Origin: Cymodocea nodosa
Taxonomy: Eukaryota; Streptophyta; Magnoliopsida; Alismatales; Cymodoceaceae
DNA length: 64,000 bases
Assembly: GCA_036874045.1 (NCBI GenBank)
Contig: CM072336.1
Coordinates: forward strand, 15,433,001 to 15,497,000
Reading direction: 5' to 3'
Shown: positions 23,632 to 33,449 of the stretch, in pieces
Layout: every line of letters begins with the position of its first letter
Numbering within the stretch: position 1 is the stretch's first letter
Made by a program: the position numbers and the translations under genes
The notes under the pieces: model-generated
Database searches by the model: none
The model's input: the letters and a program-made list of their open reading frames with translations, nothing else
Told to the model about the DNA's origin: nothing

Positions 23632-24486
23632 ATTTTGGGAATAGATGAATGATTAACTATTTACAGAACTAAACCAATGTATGCTATTCTATTTCTAGAT
23701 ATTTTTATTAGAAATCCTATTACTAGAGAAGAATGGAATATAGGAAGACTTAATAGGTTTGAAGTACCAACTGAAAATTATGGGTCAACTTTAATGTTTT
23801 CTGATAAAAATTCTATTATTCCTGAAAAATTATATTATTGGAGACCAATTGGAAATTGGGATGAAGGACTATGTTTAAGTGTTTACAATTTTATGAATAG
23901 ATCTTGGAATGAAAATGTTATGGTATATCTAACAGAGAAAACATTAGTTAACAATATATATGTGATACTCGATGGATATATATATGTAATCACAAATATA
24001 TCAGTTGCATTTAGATCTAATTTATACATTATGAGCATAGACAGTTATGATGATTTTATAGAAATATTACCTATACCTAAAGCTATACCTGAGCTACCAT
24101 CTACAGAATATGATAAAATTCAATTAGGAGTATGGTATAATGAATATGATGATCCTATTTTATGTCTCGTAAGATAGTGAGATGAATTAATAAAATTTCA
24201 AATATGGATTATGGAAGATCTAAATAAATGGAAATGGGAAAAAGAGTATATTGAAATGGGAACAACTACATTATCTTGGAATAAAAAAGGATCTATTTCT
24301 GCATTTCACTTCATTAATGGTAATACACTCATATTTAGTGTTGATAACATACTATAAGTTTACAAATTAAAAAGGAAAGCAGACTTCATTAAAACAGAAT
24401 TAATAATAAGGAGAATTATGCCTAAAGGTTTTGCTTGGACTTACATGTTTATTCTATTTGTCACTACTTTTCAGTCATGTTCTTAA
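23632..24486 (+). pseudogene. F-box protein pseudogene, 5'-truncated copy
   Basis: F-box proteins recruit substrates to SCF ubiquitin ligases. This copy lacks the F-box and begins inside the substrate-recognition part (GIDE... RTKPMYAILFLDIFIRNP). It then follows the second copy at 31422-32585 residue for residue: YYWRPIGNWDEGLCLSVYN near 23840 and IQLGVWYNEYDDP near 24120, with ILCLVR after it. There are in-frame stops at about 23656 (TGA), 24175-24180 (TAG TGA) and 24355 (TAA). The TGA near 24178 sits at the same codon as a stop in the other copy. It abuts the 3' LTR of A, so A appears to have landed in this gene; the 5' part is not elsewhere in the window. Confidence 0.75.
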
Positions 24487-24622
24487 ACTGTGATTTTCTA
24501 TTTTTAATGTTTTGTGTATGTTGCATTTGTTTTATAGAAAAAAAGGAAAAACTTTAGTTTATGTTTTATTTATATTACAAAAGAAAAAAAAAAACAAAAT
24601 ATCAATCCAATTTGTTGGCATC
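24487..24622 (+). other. 3' flank of the F-box copy, shared with the second copy
   Basis: The TTTTTAATGTTTTGTGTATG and ATTTGTTTTATAGAAAAA text continues the similarity to the reverse complement of about 31310-31440, so the duplication includes at least 130 bp of 3' flank. Element E interrupts it at 24623. Confidence 0.6.
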
Positions 24623-24921
24623 TGTTACGCAAAGAATGAGTACGGAAAAGGAAAAGCTCAGACACATGGAGAAGAAAGAAGAAGACAAAGGAAGAATAAC
24701 GTGTGCAAAAATAAGAAATTTAACGTGGTTCCCCAATTGGGTACGTCCACGGATGGAGCTCAGCTAATTGATTCGTCTCTAGGTGATCACAAATGGGATA
24801 CAAGATTCATTATACTTCAAAGCACACATTGGGGGCCTATTTATAACATTTGTGCACCCCAAGTGGCCAAAGACAAAAATACCTCTATGTGTAACTAATT
24901 AATTCAAGATACATAATAACA
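24623..24921 (-). repeat. Element E 3' LTR, 299 bp
   Basis: It is bounded by TGTTACGC and AATAACA. Unlike every other LTR here, it contains no TTCGGANAGTTA words. Confidence 0.92.
24836..24847 (-). promoter_or_regulatory. Probable TATA box of element E LTR
   Basis: On the minus strand TTATAAATAGGCCCC is a good TATA box. The 5' LTR has TTATAAATAAGCCCC at about 30636-30650. Confidence 0.5.
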
Positions 24922-24935
24922 ATCTCCACCTTCTC
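24922..24935 (-). other. Polypurine tract of element E
   Basis: Minus-strand AGAGAAGGTGGAGATT lies directly upstream of the 3' LTR in element orientation. Confidence 0.7.
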
Positions 24936-25003
24936 TTGAATTTACAAACTCCACCTAGAACCAAACAACAATAATAATACTCCATCACAAAAGACCCAAA
25001 GGG

Positions 25004-27870
25004 TCAACTATAAGCATATACATTAAGTAAGTCTAAGCAATGCTTAAACTTGCTTTCAACAACGCCTTTCGTAAACATATCGGTTGGATTGTCATGTGTG
25101 TTGATCTTCAAAATCTTCACACGATCTTCAGTTCTAAGAAAGTGATAACGAACATAAATGTGCTTTGCCCTATCATGAAACACATTATCCTTCGTTAAGC
25201 TGATGGCACTGAGACTGTCACAAAAAATTTCTGCCTTATCATATTGCAGACCAAAGTCTCCAAGTAATCCCTTCAACTAAATACCTTCTTTTGCAGCTTC
25301 TGTCATCACCATATACTCAGCCTCTATGGTGGATAACGAAACTGTAGGTTGTTGAGTAGATTTCCAACTAACAATGGAATCTGTCAATCTAAAGACATAT
25401 CCTGTTAAGGACCTATGCTGATCAACATCACCTATAAAATCTGAATCAAAATATCCAACTATACTACAGTTATGCTTAACTCCATAAATCAGTCCTACAT
25501 TAGACGTGCCCTTCAAGTACCTAAAGATCCTCTTCACGGCCTGCCAATGACTCTTCCCTGGATTTGACATAAACCTACTTACAACACTAAGAGGGTAAGC
25601 AAGATCTGGATGAGTACAAACCATGACATACATGAGGCTACCAACTGCCTGTAAATATGGAACTTTCTTCATGTGCTCCTTCTCTAACTGTGTTTGTGGT
25701 GCCATAGCAACTGATAATTGTAGGTTCCTGTCATAGAGCATTCTGATGGTCTTGCTTGAAGCTAAGCCAAACCTGCTTAGAATTTTCAAAACATAGTTGT
25801 GCTGATGGAGAAATAACCTTCCAATGTTCCTATGACGATAAATCTCCATCTCAAGGATTTTACTTGGTGGTCCTAAATCCTTCATTGCAAATTCAGATTT
25901 CAATGTGTCATTCAAAAACTATATCTCATTGACATCTTTGGTTGCAATCAAGATGTCATCTACATACAAGAGCAAATAAATAAATTCATCTTTAATTTGT
26001 TTAATATAGACTCATGAATCAAAACTGCTACGAACAAAACCAACATCTATGATAAACGAATCAAATCTTTTATACCACTACTTGGGAGACTGTTTTAGCC
26101 TATACAAAGATTTCTGCAACTTACAAACAAGGTTTGATTTACCTCTTTCTGCAAAACCTATTGATTGTTCCATCTAGATGTCCTCATCTAAATCACCATG
26201 CAAGAAAGCTGTTTTCACATCTAATTGCTCAAGTTCTAAATCCTTTACTGCAACAATTGCCAAAAGGACTCGAATGGAGGTGTGTCTAACTACTAGTGCA
26301 AAACTTCATTGAAGTCCACACCCTCCTTCTATGAAAAACCTTTTGCTACCAATCTTGCCTTGTACTGAATTCCATGATTGCCTTGTGTTCCTAATTTCCT
26401 TTTGAACACCCATTTGCACCCAACAATCCTTGGGACATTTTACCAACTCCCAAGTCCTATTCTTATGCAAAAATTGTAGTTCTTCTTGCATAGCTCCCAT
26501 CCAATGTATGACTTCTGGTCCGCTAATGGCAACATCAAAACTTGGTGGATTAGCATCCTCCACCTCACTAGCTACTTGAAGGGCAAAAGCAACCATATTG
26601 TTGTAGCCATACCTCTATGGAGGGTGAACATCCCTCCTAGGATGATCTCTAGCAACACACCTTGGACGTGTGTTCTCCATAAACTCATCTCCATGGCCAC
26701 CTTCCAAAATCAAACATTGATCTATATCAACAAGAACAAACTGATCATAAATTAATGGTTGATTCAAATCAAGCTCCACCTACTTAGGAGTACTAGGTGG
26801 ATCCAAAACTGTTGGCTTTTCTTTCTCGTGCATCAAAGAAACCTCATCAAAGGTAACATCCCTGCTATGAATGACCCTCCTTGTTTCTTTATCATATATT
26901 CTATACCCTTTTACACCCATTCCATATAGCACAAAAATGCCTTCCTTGGCACGCATTGATTCACATGGTAATAAGCAGGACATCCAAATACTTTCAACTT
27001 GGAGTAGTTTATCACTTTATCCATCCATACTTCATAAGGGATCTTGTCACCAATTGCATTAGATGGCGATCTATTTACTAAATAGGAGGCTGTGTTAACA
27101 GCTTCAACCCAAAAATATTTTTCCAGCCCAGCATGCGAGAGCATACATCTAACTCTCTCTAATAACGTCCTATTAAGACGTTCTGCAACTCCATTTTGTT
27201 GTGGAGTTCCCTTGACAGTATAATGTCTAGTTATGCCTACATCTCTGCAAAAATATCAAATTCATTTGAGTAGAATTCTAATCCATTATCTATTCTCAAG
27301 TATTTTACTTTTCTCCCTACTTGGTTTTCAACAATAGCCTTCCACTATTTAAAGTTCTTGAAGGCCTCACTCTTGTACTTCATAATGAAAACTCAATCAT
27401 ATGACTAAAGTCATCAACAATAGAGAGAAAATACTTAGAACCTGCTAAGGAGGGTTGTTGAGATGGTCCCCAATAATCTGCATGGATGTAATCCAACTTC
27501 CCCTTGGTGGAATGTTCTGCTCTTTTAAAAGAAACACGTTTCTGTTTCCCATAGATGCAATGCTTGCATAAATCAATATCAATAAAGATATGACCATCTA
27601 ACCTGCCAAGTGTGCTGAGCTTCTGCATTCCCTTTACACCTAAATGTCCTAAACTGGAATGCCAAATAGTTGACGTAAACTATTGATCACTTACTATCAC
27701 AGCTGTTGATCCAATGATAGGCTTGCCTTGAAAAATGTATAAAGGTTCGTCCTTGATTCCCTTCAAAACGTGGAGTTTACCTCCTCCACCTAAAAAACTG
27801 AAACCTTTCTGATCAAGAGCCATCAACGAAATAAGGCTCTTGCCCAACCTTGGCACATGCTAAACATCCT
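25004..27870 (-). pseudogene. Element E pol: protease end, integrase, RT, RNase H
   Basis: Read on the minus strand: protease end with HVPRLGKSLISL (about 27850), GAG-pre-integrase with LGHLGVKGMQKLSTLGRLDG (about 27640-27590), and integrase with DYIHADYWGPSQQPSLAGS (about 27490) and YFWVEAVNTASYLVNRSPS (about 27110). RT has an LLLYVDDILIAT motif (about 25950) and RNase H has STIEAEYMV and FCDSLSAISLTKDNVFHDRA (about 25310-25150). The motifs fit the Tork/Tnt1 lineage. Broken in several places. Confidence 0.85.
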
Positions 27871-27871
27871 T

Positions 27872-28415
27872 GTTAGGAATTTTGTTTTGATGATGAATGC
27901 TTTATTAAAGTTTTTAAATAAGTCTAAATAATATTTTTTAAGTATATTAGTCATGTAATTAAATGTTGACAAGTTATCGGAAAGTTTCATTTAAAATTTC
28001 GGATAGTTAACTTTCGGATAGTTAAAATTTTCGAATAGTTAAAGTTTTCAGATAATTAGCATTTCAGAAAGTTAAACTTTCGGATAGTTAACATTTTGAT
28101 TTAGTCGAAGAGTTATGTTAAAAACTCATATAGTTAAGTTATCTACACGTGTGTTTTTAATATTTTAAGTTGTCACATGATTTCCATGTGTGTTCGGTAA
28201 TGAAAATCAAAGAGTTAGATAACTGTTCGAGTTTTATAAAATGACTAATGAATAGATAAGTTTTCTATGTTCAATCACGTGTTTTGCAAGTGCAAAAACT
28301 CAAAGAGTTACAGATAAGTGTTCAAGTTTTTATAAGACTTAAAGGATAAGTGTTCGACTAAAATGAAGACTTAGAAGATATTCTACAAATCTCCAAGAAG
28401 ATAAAGTTTCGATGA
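27872..28415 (+). repeat. First half of a D-family copia LTR inside element E
   Basis: TTGTTAGGAATTTTGTTTTG at 27872 and what follows match the start of the D 3' LTR (54971 onward), ending at AAGTTTCGATGAATCTA, about position 545 of 1209. It carries direct repeats TTCGGATAGTTAA and TCGAATAGTTAAAG at 27995-28090. The remaining LTR sequence, starting within a few bases of the same internal position, lies at 32670-33331. Confidence 0.8.
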
Positions 28416-29154
28416 ATCTAGGGCAATTCACCTTCCAATGCCCATTTTCCTTGCAATAATTGCAAGTGTCCTTGGAAATTCTACCTCTAGACTTACTTCT
28501 GCCTCTTCACCTGTTGTCTCTTCTACTCTGTCGTCCTCTAGACTCTAAATGATGTTCTGTCAAACCTGATCTGCCAACATCATTGCTACCATGAGTAGCC
28601 AAATGTCTCAATTCCCTAGAATGAAGACTCGATCTTACCTCCTCCAAGGTAATAGTATCTTTGCCAACCACAAAAAATTGCACAAAGTTCTCAAATGAGA
28701 GAGGGAGAGATACCAATAAGATGAGAGCAGCATCCTCATCTTCCACAGTAACACCAATGTTCCTCAGCTCCATGAGAATGGTGTTGAGCTGATCCAAATG
28801 CTGCTTCAATGGTGTACCTTCCGTCATTCTGAAAGAGAACACCCTTTGCTTCAACAATAGCTTATTCATGAGAGACTTAGTTATATATAGAGATTCCAAC
28901 TTATTCCAAAGACCCAAAGCTGTATTTTCATCTACTACCTCAATGATTATCTCATCTAATAAACATAGCAGAATAGTCGAATGTGCCTTCTCCTCTTGTT
29001 GTTCAAATTCGGCAGACTTCTTATCTAAGATTGTCTCCAAATTTAAGGGAGCCCAAATACCTTACTGTTTCAAAAGTGCTTTCATCTTCATCTGCCACAA
29101 ACTAAAGTTGTTCTTGCCATTGAACTTCTCAACCTTCAAGGCTGAAGATGCCAT
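28416..29154 (-). pseudogene. Element E gag
   Basis: Minus-strand translation starts MASSALKVEKFNGKNNF at 29154, a typical Tnt1/Tork Gag start. The UBN2-type gag region follows (LWNKLESLYITKSLMNKLLL about 28910-28850, LVSLPLSFENF about 28710). An arginine-rich stretch (about 28540) and a CCHC zinc knuckle CNYCKENGHWKVNC (about 28470-28430) come last. It ends against the D-family LTR piece. Broken, but a long frame remains open. Confidence 0.85.
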
Positions 29155-29749
29155 GATAATAGAATAACACAAATACAGCAATCAAATAACAAAGAATTTG
29201 AACAACAAACAAGCACCAAATTTGCTATCCCAAAGCTACAAACGAATCTTTCAATCAAAATATCCCAACCAACAAATGCAGCTACTGAATTCAAAAGATC
29301 ACGCGCAAAGAATCCCAAGAAAATAAAGATGAGTCAAGATCACACGTAATGCCTCAAGAAAACAAAAAGAATTCCCAAAAAAGATTCCAAAGAATTCCAA
29401 GACTTCAAAAGAATTCCAAGGAATTCCAAAGAATTGGCCACCCTTGGTCTATAATCGAAAAACAAAAAAAAAGTACGTAGAATCACAACAACAAACATCA
29501 AAAGTTATGATAGGAATTCTTACTACTCATCTCACTAACGTAGAAATGACAGATGACCAAGTGCACGCTGACAAGATTAAAGATCACAGGCGTCGAACAA
29601 AAGCTCTAATCATGGATGCTTAACGCAAGCAAAGGTTGTGAGCGAAGGTCGTGAATGTAGATTGCAAGCAATGACCACAGGGGTAGGTCGCGAACGGTGA
29701 TTGTAAGCGCAAGTCGCGAGCGAAGGTCGCAAGTGAAGGTTGCGTGAGC
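29155..29749 (-). other. Element E leader, proximal part
   Basis: No gene. Short direct repeats of AAAGAATTCCAA cluster at 29370-29440. From 29630 the base composition rises in G+C, with 13-bp GCGAAGGTCGCRA-like repeats leading into the 32-bp array. Confidence 0.55.
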
Positions 29750-30330
29750 AAATAGCGGGTGCTGGCATTCGGTGAAGACAGGCGTTGGTGTCGGATGAAA
29801 GATGCAGGCATCCAATGTTGGCGTCGGATGAAAGACACAAGCATCGGGTGCTGGCGTTGGGTAAAAGACGTGAGCGATGGCTGCTGGCGTCGAGCAAGGA
29901 CGCAAGCAATGGGCGCTAGCGCAGGTGAAAGATGCGGGCGATGGTCGCTAGCGTCGAGTGAGGATACGAGCAATGGGCGTTGCGTGGGCGAAAGATGCAA
30001 GCGATGGCCACTAGTGTTGAGCAAGGACGCCAGCGATGGGCACTAGCGCGAGCGTAAGACGTGGGCGATGGCCGTTGGCGTCGGGCGAGGATGCGAGCAA
30101 CGACCACTAACGTCAGGCAAGGATGTGGGCGATGGCCGTTGGCGTCGGGTGAAGATGTAAGCGATAGGCGTTGGCGCAGGTGAAAGACACGGGCGATGGT
30201 CGTTGGCATCGAGCGAGGACGCGAGCGACGGGTGCTAGCGTAGGCGAAAGATGTGAGTGATGGCCTTTGGCGTCGGGCGAGGACACCAGCGATAGGTGCT
30301 ACCGTTGGCGTTAAGCGATGGCGTTGTTGG
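29750..30330. repeat. GC-rich 32-bp tandem array in the leader of element E
   Basis: At least seventeen units of 31-32 bp lie head to tail. Most start GCGATGG and alternate between a GTCGGGCGAGGAYGCGA-type and a GCAGGTGAAAGATGCGG-type second half, giving a 64-bp higher-order period. CpG is abundant, in sharp contrast to the AT-rich, CpG-poor surroundings. Because 32 is not a multiple of 3, reading frames rotate, so long ORFs here are by-products. No spacers separate the units. Confidence 0.88.
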
Positions 30331-30411
30331 TCTTTGGCGCCAACTACATGCGTTGGCTAAGAACATTCTTTCTTCTTTCCAAGACTAGTCTACGGCCAAC
30401 TCCTCAAGCTT

Positions 30412-30424
30412 CACTCTTATACCA
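30412..30424 (-). other. Primer-binding site of element E
   Basis: Minus-strand TGGTATAAGAGTG resembles the tRNA-Met-type site TGGTATCAGAGC and lies 2 bp inside the 5' LTR, as expected. Confidence 0.75.
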
Positions 30425-30426
30425 CT

Positions 30427-30725
30427 TGTTATGCAAAGAACGAGTGTGGAAAGGGAGAAGCTTGGACACGTGGAGAAGAAAGAAGAAGACAAAGGAGGAA
30501 AAACGTGTGCAAAAACAACAAATTTAACGTGGTTCCCTAATTGGGTACGTCCACAAGTAGAGCTCAGCTGATTCATTCTTCTCTAGGTGATCACAAATGG
30601 GATACAAGATTCATTATACTTCAAAGCACGTGTTGGGGGCTTATTTATAATATTTTTGCACCCCAAGTGGCCAAAGACAAAAATACCCCTACATGTAACT
30701 AATTAATTCAAGACACATAATAACA
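30427..30725 (-). repeat. Element E 5' LTR, 299 bp
   Basis: It starts TGTTATGC and ends AATAACA in plus reading and has the same length as the partner at 24623-24921. Confidence 0.92.
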
Positions 30726-31421
30726 GTATCCAATATGTTGAAAAAAAATTTTCGAATAGTTACCATAATTTTTCAGATAGTTATAGGGAAATTTGAGAGA
30801 GTTACAACAAAATTCATAAAAAATTTTCAATTTCCACAGAAATTTGTAGCACAATCCTAATTCCTACAATTAACAAGATTACTTAGATTTTAATCTAATT
30901 ACCTCTCCCCCATACCTACATTTTGCATTGTCCTCAATGTAAAAGATTTACAAAAAATATAGTAAATGTTAGCAAGGATGAATACTTTTTCGTTAACTTA
31001 TCACCTAACTCAATGAACTAAGTTCATTAAGTTAATGAATAACTCCACGAAATGTGTATAAATATAAATTCAAGATAAGTAATTAATGACATACCTTGTT
31101 CTTTTGTATCTCCATTAATATCTTTCAACTTTTGATTTTGAAAAACTTTCCATTCACAAATAAAAGTAAACATATAACAAAATAACAATTAACACAAAAC
31201 ATAAATTGTTAAATATGTGTATTATGTGGAACCCAGGCTCCTACGCCTTTGGTAGCTCACAAGCAAGCTAGTTGGTTTCTCAGAATAGATACCAACAAAC
31301 TGGATTAATATTTTATTTTTTTCTCTTGTAAGATAAATAAAACATAAACTAAAGTTTTTCTCTCTTTTTTCTGTGAAACAAATGCAACATACACAAAACA
31401 TTAAAAATATAAAATCACAGT
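30726..31421 (-). other. Gypsy-like debris and F-box 3' flank
   Basis: No gene. 30740-30810 has TTTCGAATAGTTA-type words. 30900-30945 in reverse complement reads CATTGAGGACAATGCAAAATG, then a GGGGGAGAGG purine run, a signature of Athila/Tat-type 3' regions. 31000-31055 has AACTCAATGAACTAAGTTC words. From about 31300 to 31421 the sequence is the duplicated 3' flank of the F-box gene. Confidence 0.45.
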
Positions 31422-32585
31422 TTAAGAACATGACTGAAAGGTAGTGAAAAATGGAATAAATGTGTTAGTCCATGCAAAACTTTTAGGCATAATTTTTCTT
31501 ACTATTAATTCTATTTTAATGAAGTCTGCTTTCCTTTTTAATTTATAAACTTGTAGTATGTTATCAACACTAACTATAAGTCTATTTCCATTAATGAATT
31601 GAAATGTAGAAAGGGATCCTTTTCTGTTCCAAGATAATGTAGTTGTATCTATTTCCACATATATTTCAATATACTCCTCTTCTCACTTCCATTCACTTAG
31701 GTTTTTCATAATCTATATTTGAAATTTCATCAATTCATCTCACCATCTTACTAGACATAAAGTAGGATCATCATATTCATTATACCATACTCCTAATTGA
31801 ATTTTATCATATTCTATAGATGGTGGCTCAGCTATAGCTTTAGGTATAGGTAATATTTCTATAAATTTATCATAATTGTCTATGCTGACAATGTATAGAT
31901 TACATCTAAATGCAATTGATATATTTGTCATTAAATATATATATCCATCGAGTTTCACATGTATATTGTTAACTAATGTTTTCTCTCCTAGATATACTAT
32001 AACAATTTCATTCCAAGATCTATTCATAAAATTGTAAACACTTAAACATAGTCCTTCATCCCAATTTCCAATTGGTCTCCAATAATATAATTTTTTAGGA
32101 ATAACAAAATTTTTATCAGAAAATGTTAAAGCTAACCTACAATTTTCAGTTGCTACTTTAAATACATTAAGTTTTCTTATATTCCATTCTTCTCTAGTAA
32201 TAGGATTTCTAATAAAAATATCTAGTAACAGAATACCATACCTTGGTTTAGTTTTGAAAACAATCAATCTTTCATCTATTCCCATAATATGATCTATTCC
32301 TTCTAATGAATCGGTCGGAATTCTAGTAGTTTCTTTTATGTTTAGATATTCATAGTTGGTTGAACTACAGTTAAATGATTTCCATAAAACTCCATCTCTA
32401 GTATTAATCATCTTCGTAGCTTGTAGTCCATGAAAATATTTTTCTCTAACACATTCCTTAATTTATCTTGATACACAACACAATCTACACAGATCCTTAG
32501 CTGATAAATTACTCAATACTTCTCCTAGTACATCTAGTGGTAATTCCAATAATTCCATCACTTGTGATTCTGTATTCAGTAACAT
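31422..32585 (-). pseudogene. F-box protein pseudogene, full-length frame with in-frame stops
   Basis: A single minus-strand frame of 387 codons runs from ATG at 32585 to TAA at 31422. The F-box lies at residues 12-40 (LELPLDVLGEVLSNLSAKDL, then CRLCCVSR). The rest is the kelch/FBA-like substrate part: GIDERLIVFKTKPR, FIRNPITREEWNI, WRPIGNWDEGLCLSVYN and IQLGVWYNEYDDP. It would act as a substrate adaptor of an SCF ubiquitin ligase. There are four in-frame stops at codons 41, 282, 291 and 301, without any frameshift. The stop at codon 282 is shared with the other copy, and similarity between copies continues past it, so it is not simply the natural end. A shorter product from ATG at 32411 (223 residues, no F-box) is formally open. 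Confidence 0.75.
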
Positions 32586-32669
32586 AAAATAAAATTTTAA
32601 AAGTGATAAAATTTAACACAGCTACTTATACACCTTCGTAGAGTTAGGGAATAACTCAACGAACTTAGT

Positions 32670-33331
32670 TAGTGGAAATCGTGGAAATTCAAAATGATAG
32701 TGGAGAAAATGGAAATTCAAAAAAATAGTGGAGAAAATGGAAATTCAAAAAGATAGTGGAAATCGTGGATTATGTATTAAGTGGATGAACATGCTGAACA
32801 TGTAATCATAGTTTGACTACTAATAGAGAGTACGAGCTACATTACAATGAAGATCCCCAATTTCAAAAACCAAGTCTGAATATTCAATCTAGATCCCAAA
32901 CTGAAAAATCAAGTCTGAATATTCATATCTAGAAAAGTTCTCCAACATTAGAAGAAGTTCGAAATTCCAAGCAATTTCAGAAAAGGAGCTGCAAATGCAA
33001 GAAGTCTGAAAATTCGATAACTAGAGAAGAAGAGATACAAAAGCTTAGCAAAAAAAAGGAAAGGAGCTATGTGCATAAAGATCATGTTTTATACAATTCA
33101 AAATTAGTTTTGAATAAGGACTTCATTTTCCATTTGATTTGTATATCGAACATTACTATATCAAAACCATCAAGAAGGGAATTAAGCTGAAAAGATATTG
33201 TAAATTCTTTCATTAAAGTTTATAAAGAATAGAATTTTATTTACAAGTGTTTTGTGCTCTTGTTTTATCCGCTGGTAATTTTAATTACTAAAGACACAAT
33301 TCACCCCCTCTTGTGATACAACAATCCTACA
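32670..33331 (+). repeat. Element D 5' LTR, second half
   Basis: AGTGGAAATCGTGGAAATTC at 32670 begins the match to about 55545 of the 3' LTR and the piece ends CAATCCTACA. It includes a roughly 31-bp tandem unit (GGAAATTCAAAA..TAGTGGAGAAAAT) present three times here and twice in the 3' LTR. Confidence 0.85.
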
Positions 33332-33332
33332 A

Positions 33333-33345
33333 CTGGTATTAGAGC
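33333..33345 (+). other. Primer-binding site of element D
   Basis: CTGGTATTAGAGC follows the LTR terminus by one base and resembles the tRNA-Met-type site of A and C. Confidence 0.8.
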
Positions 33346-33449
33346 TTTTATCATAATTAAGAGCTTTCATTTCTCTATTTAGGAATCGATTTTTCCTGTC
33401 ATTTACTTAGGATCATCTGTTTAAAATAGATAATACTGAAATCTTAGTT

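Larger units (their letters stand above)
24623..30725 (-). mobile_element. Element E: Tork/Tnt1-like Ty1-copia with 299-bp LTRs
   Basis: This is a minus-strand element. Two LTRs of exactly 299 bp (TGTTAYGCAAAG...ATAATAACA in plus reading) flank gag, protease remnant, integrase, RT and RNase H in copia order. Target duplications are GCATC (24618-24622) and GTATC (30726-30730), 4 of 5 identical. LTRs differ by about 11% by eye, so it is among the older insertions. A 1.25-kb leader separates the primer site from gag and holds a GC-rich tandem array. A partial D-family LTR lies between gag and the protease end. Broken, with around fifteen to twenty breaks. Confidence 0.9.

Noticed and set aside
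29606-30209. Several overlapping 95-134 codon ORFs on both strands in the GC-rich array
   Set aside because: They are by-products of a 32-bp tandem repeat in which stop codons are rare; repeated proline/arginine/histidine text and rotating frames, with no start context or domain.
29750-30330. Possible CRISPR-like array because of the 32-bp repeat size
   Set aside because: Units are contiguous with no unique spacers, and this is plant nuclear retrotransposon DNA.
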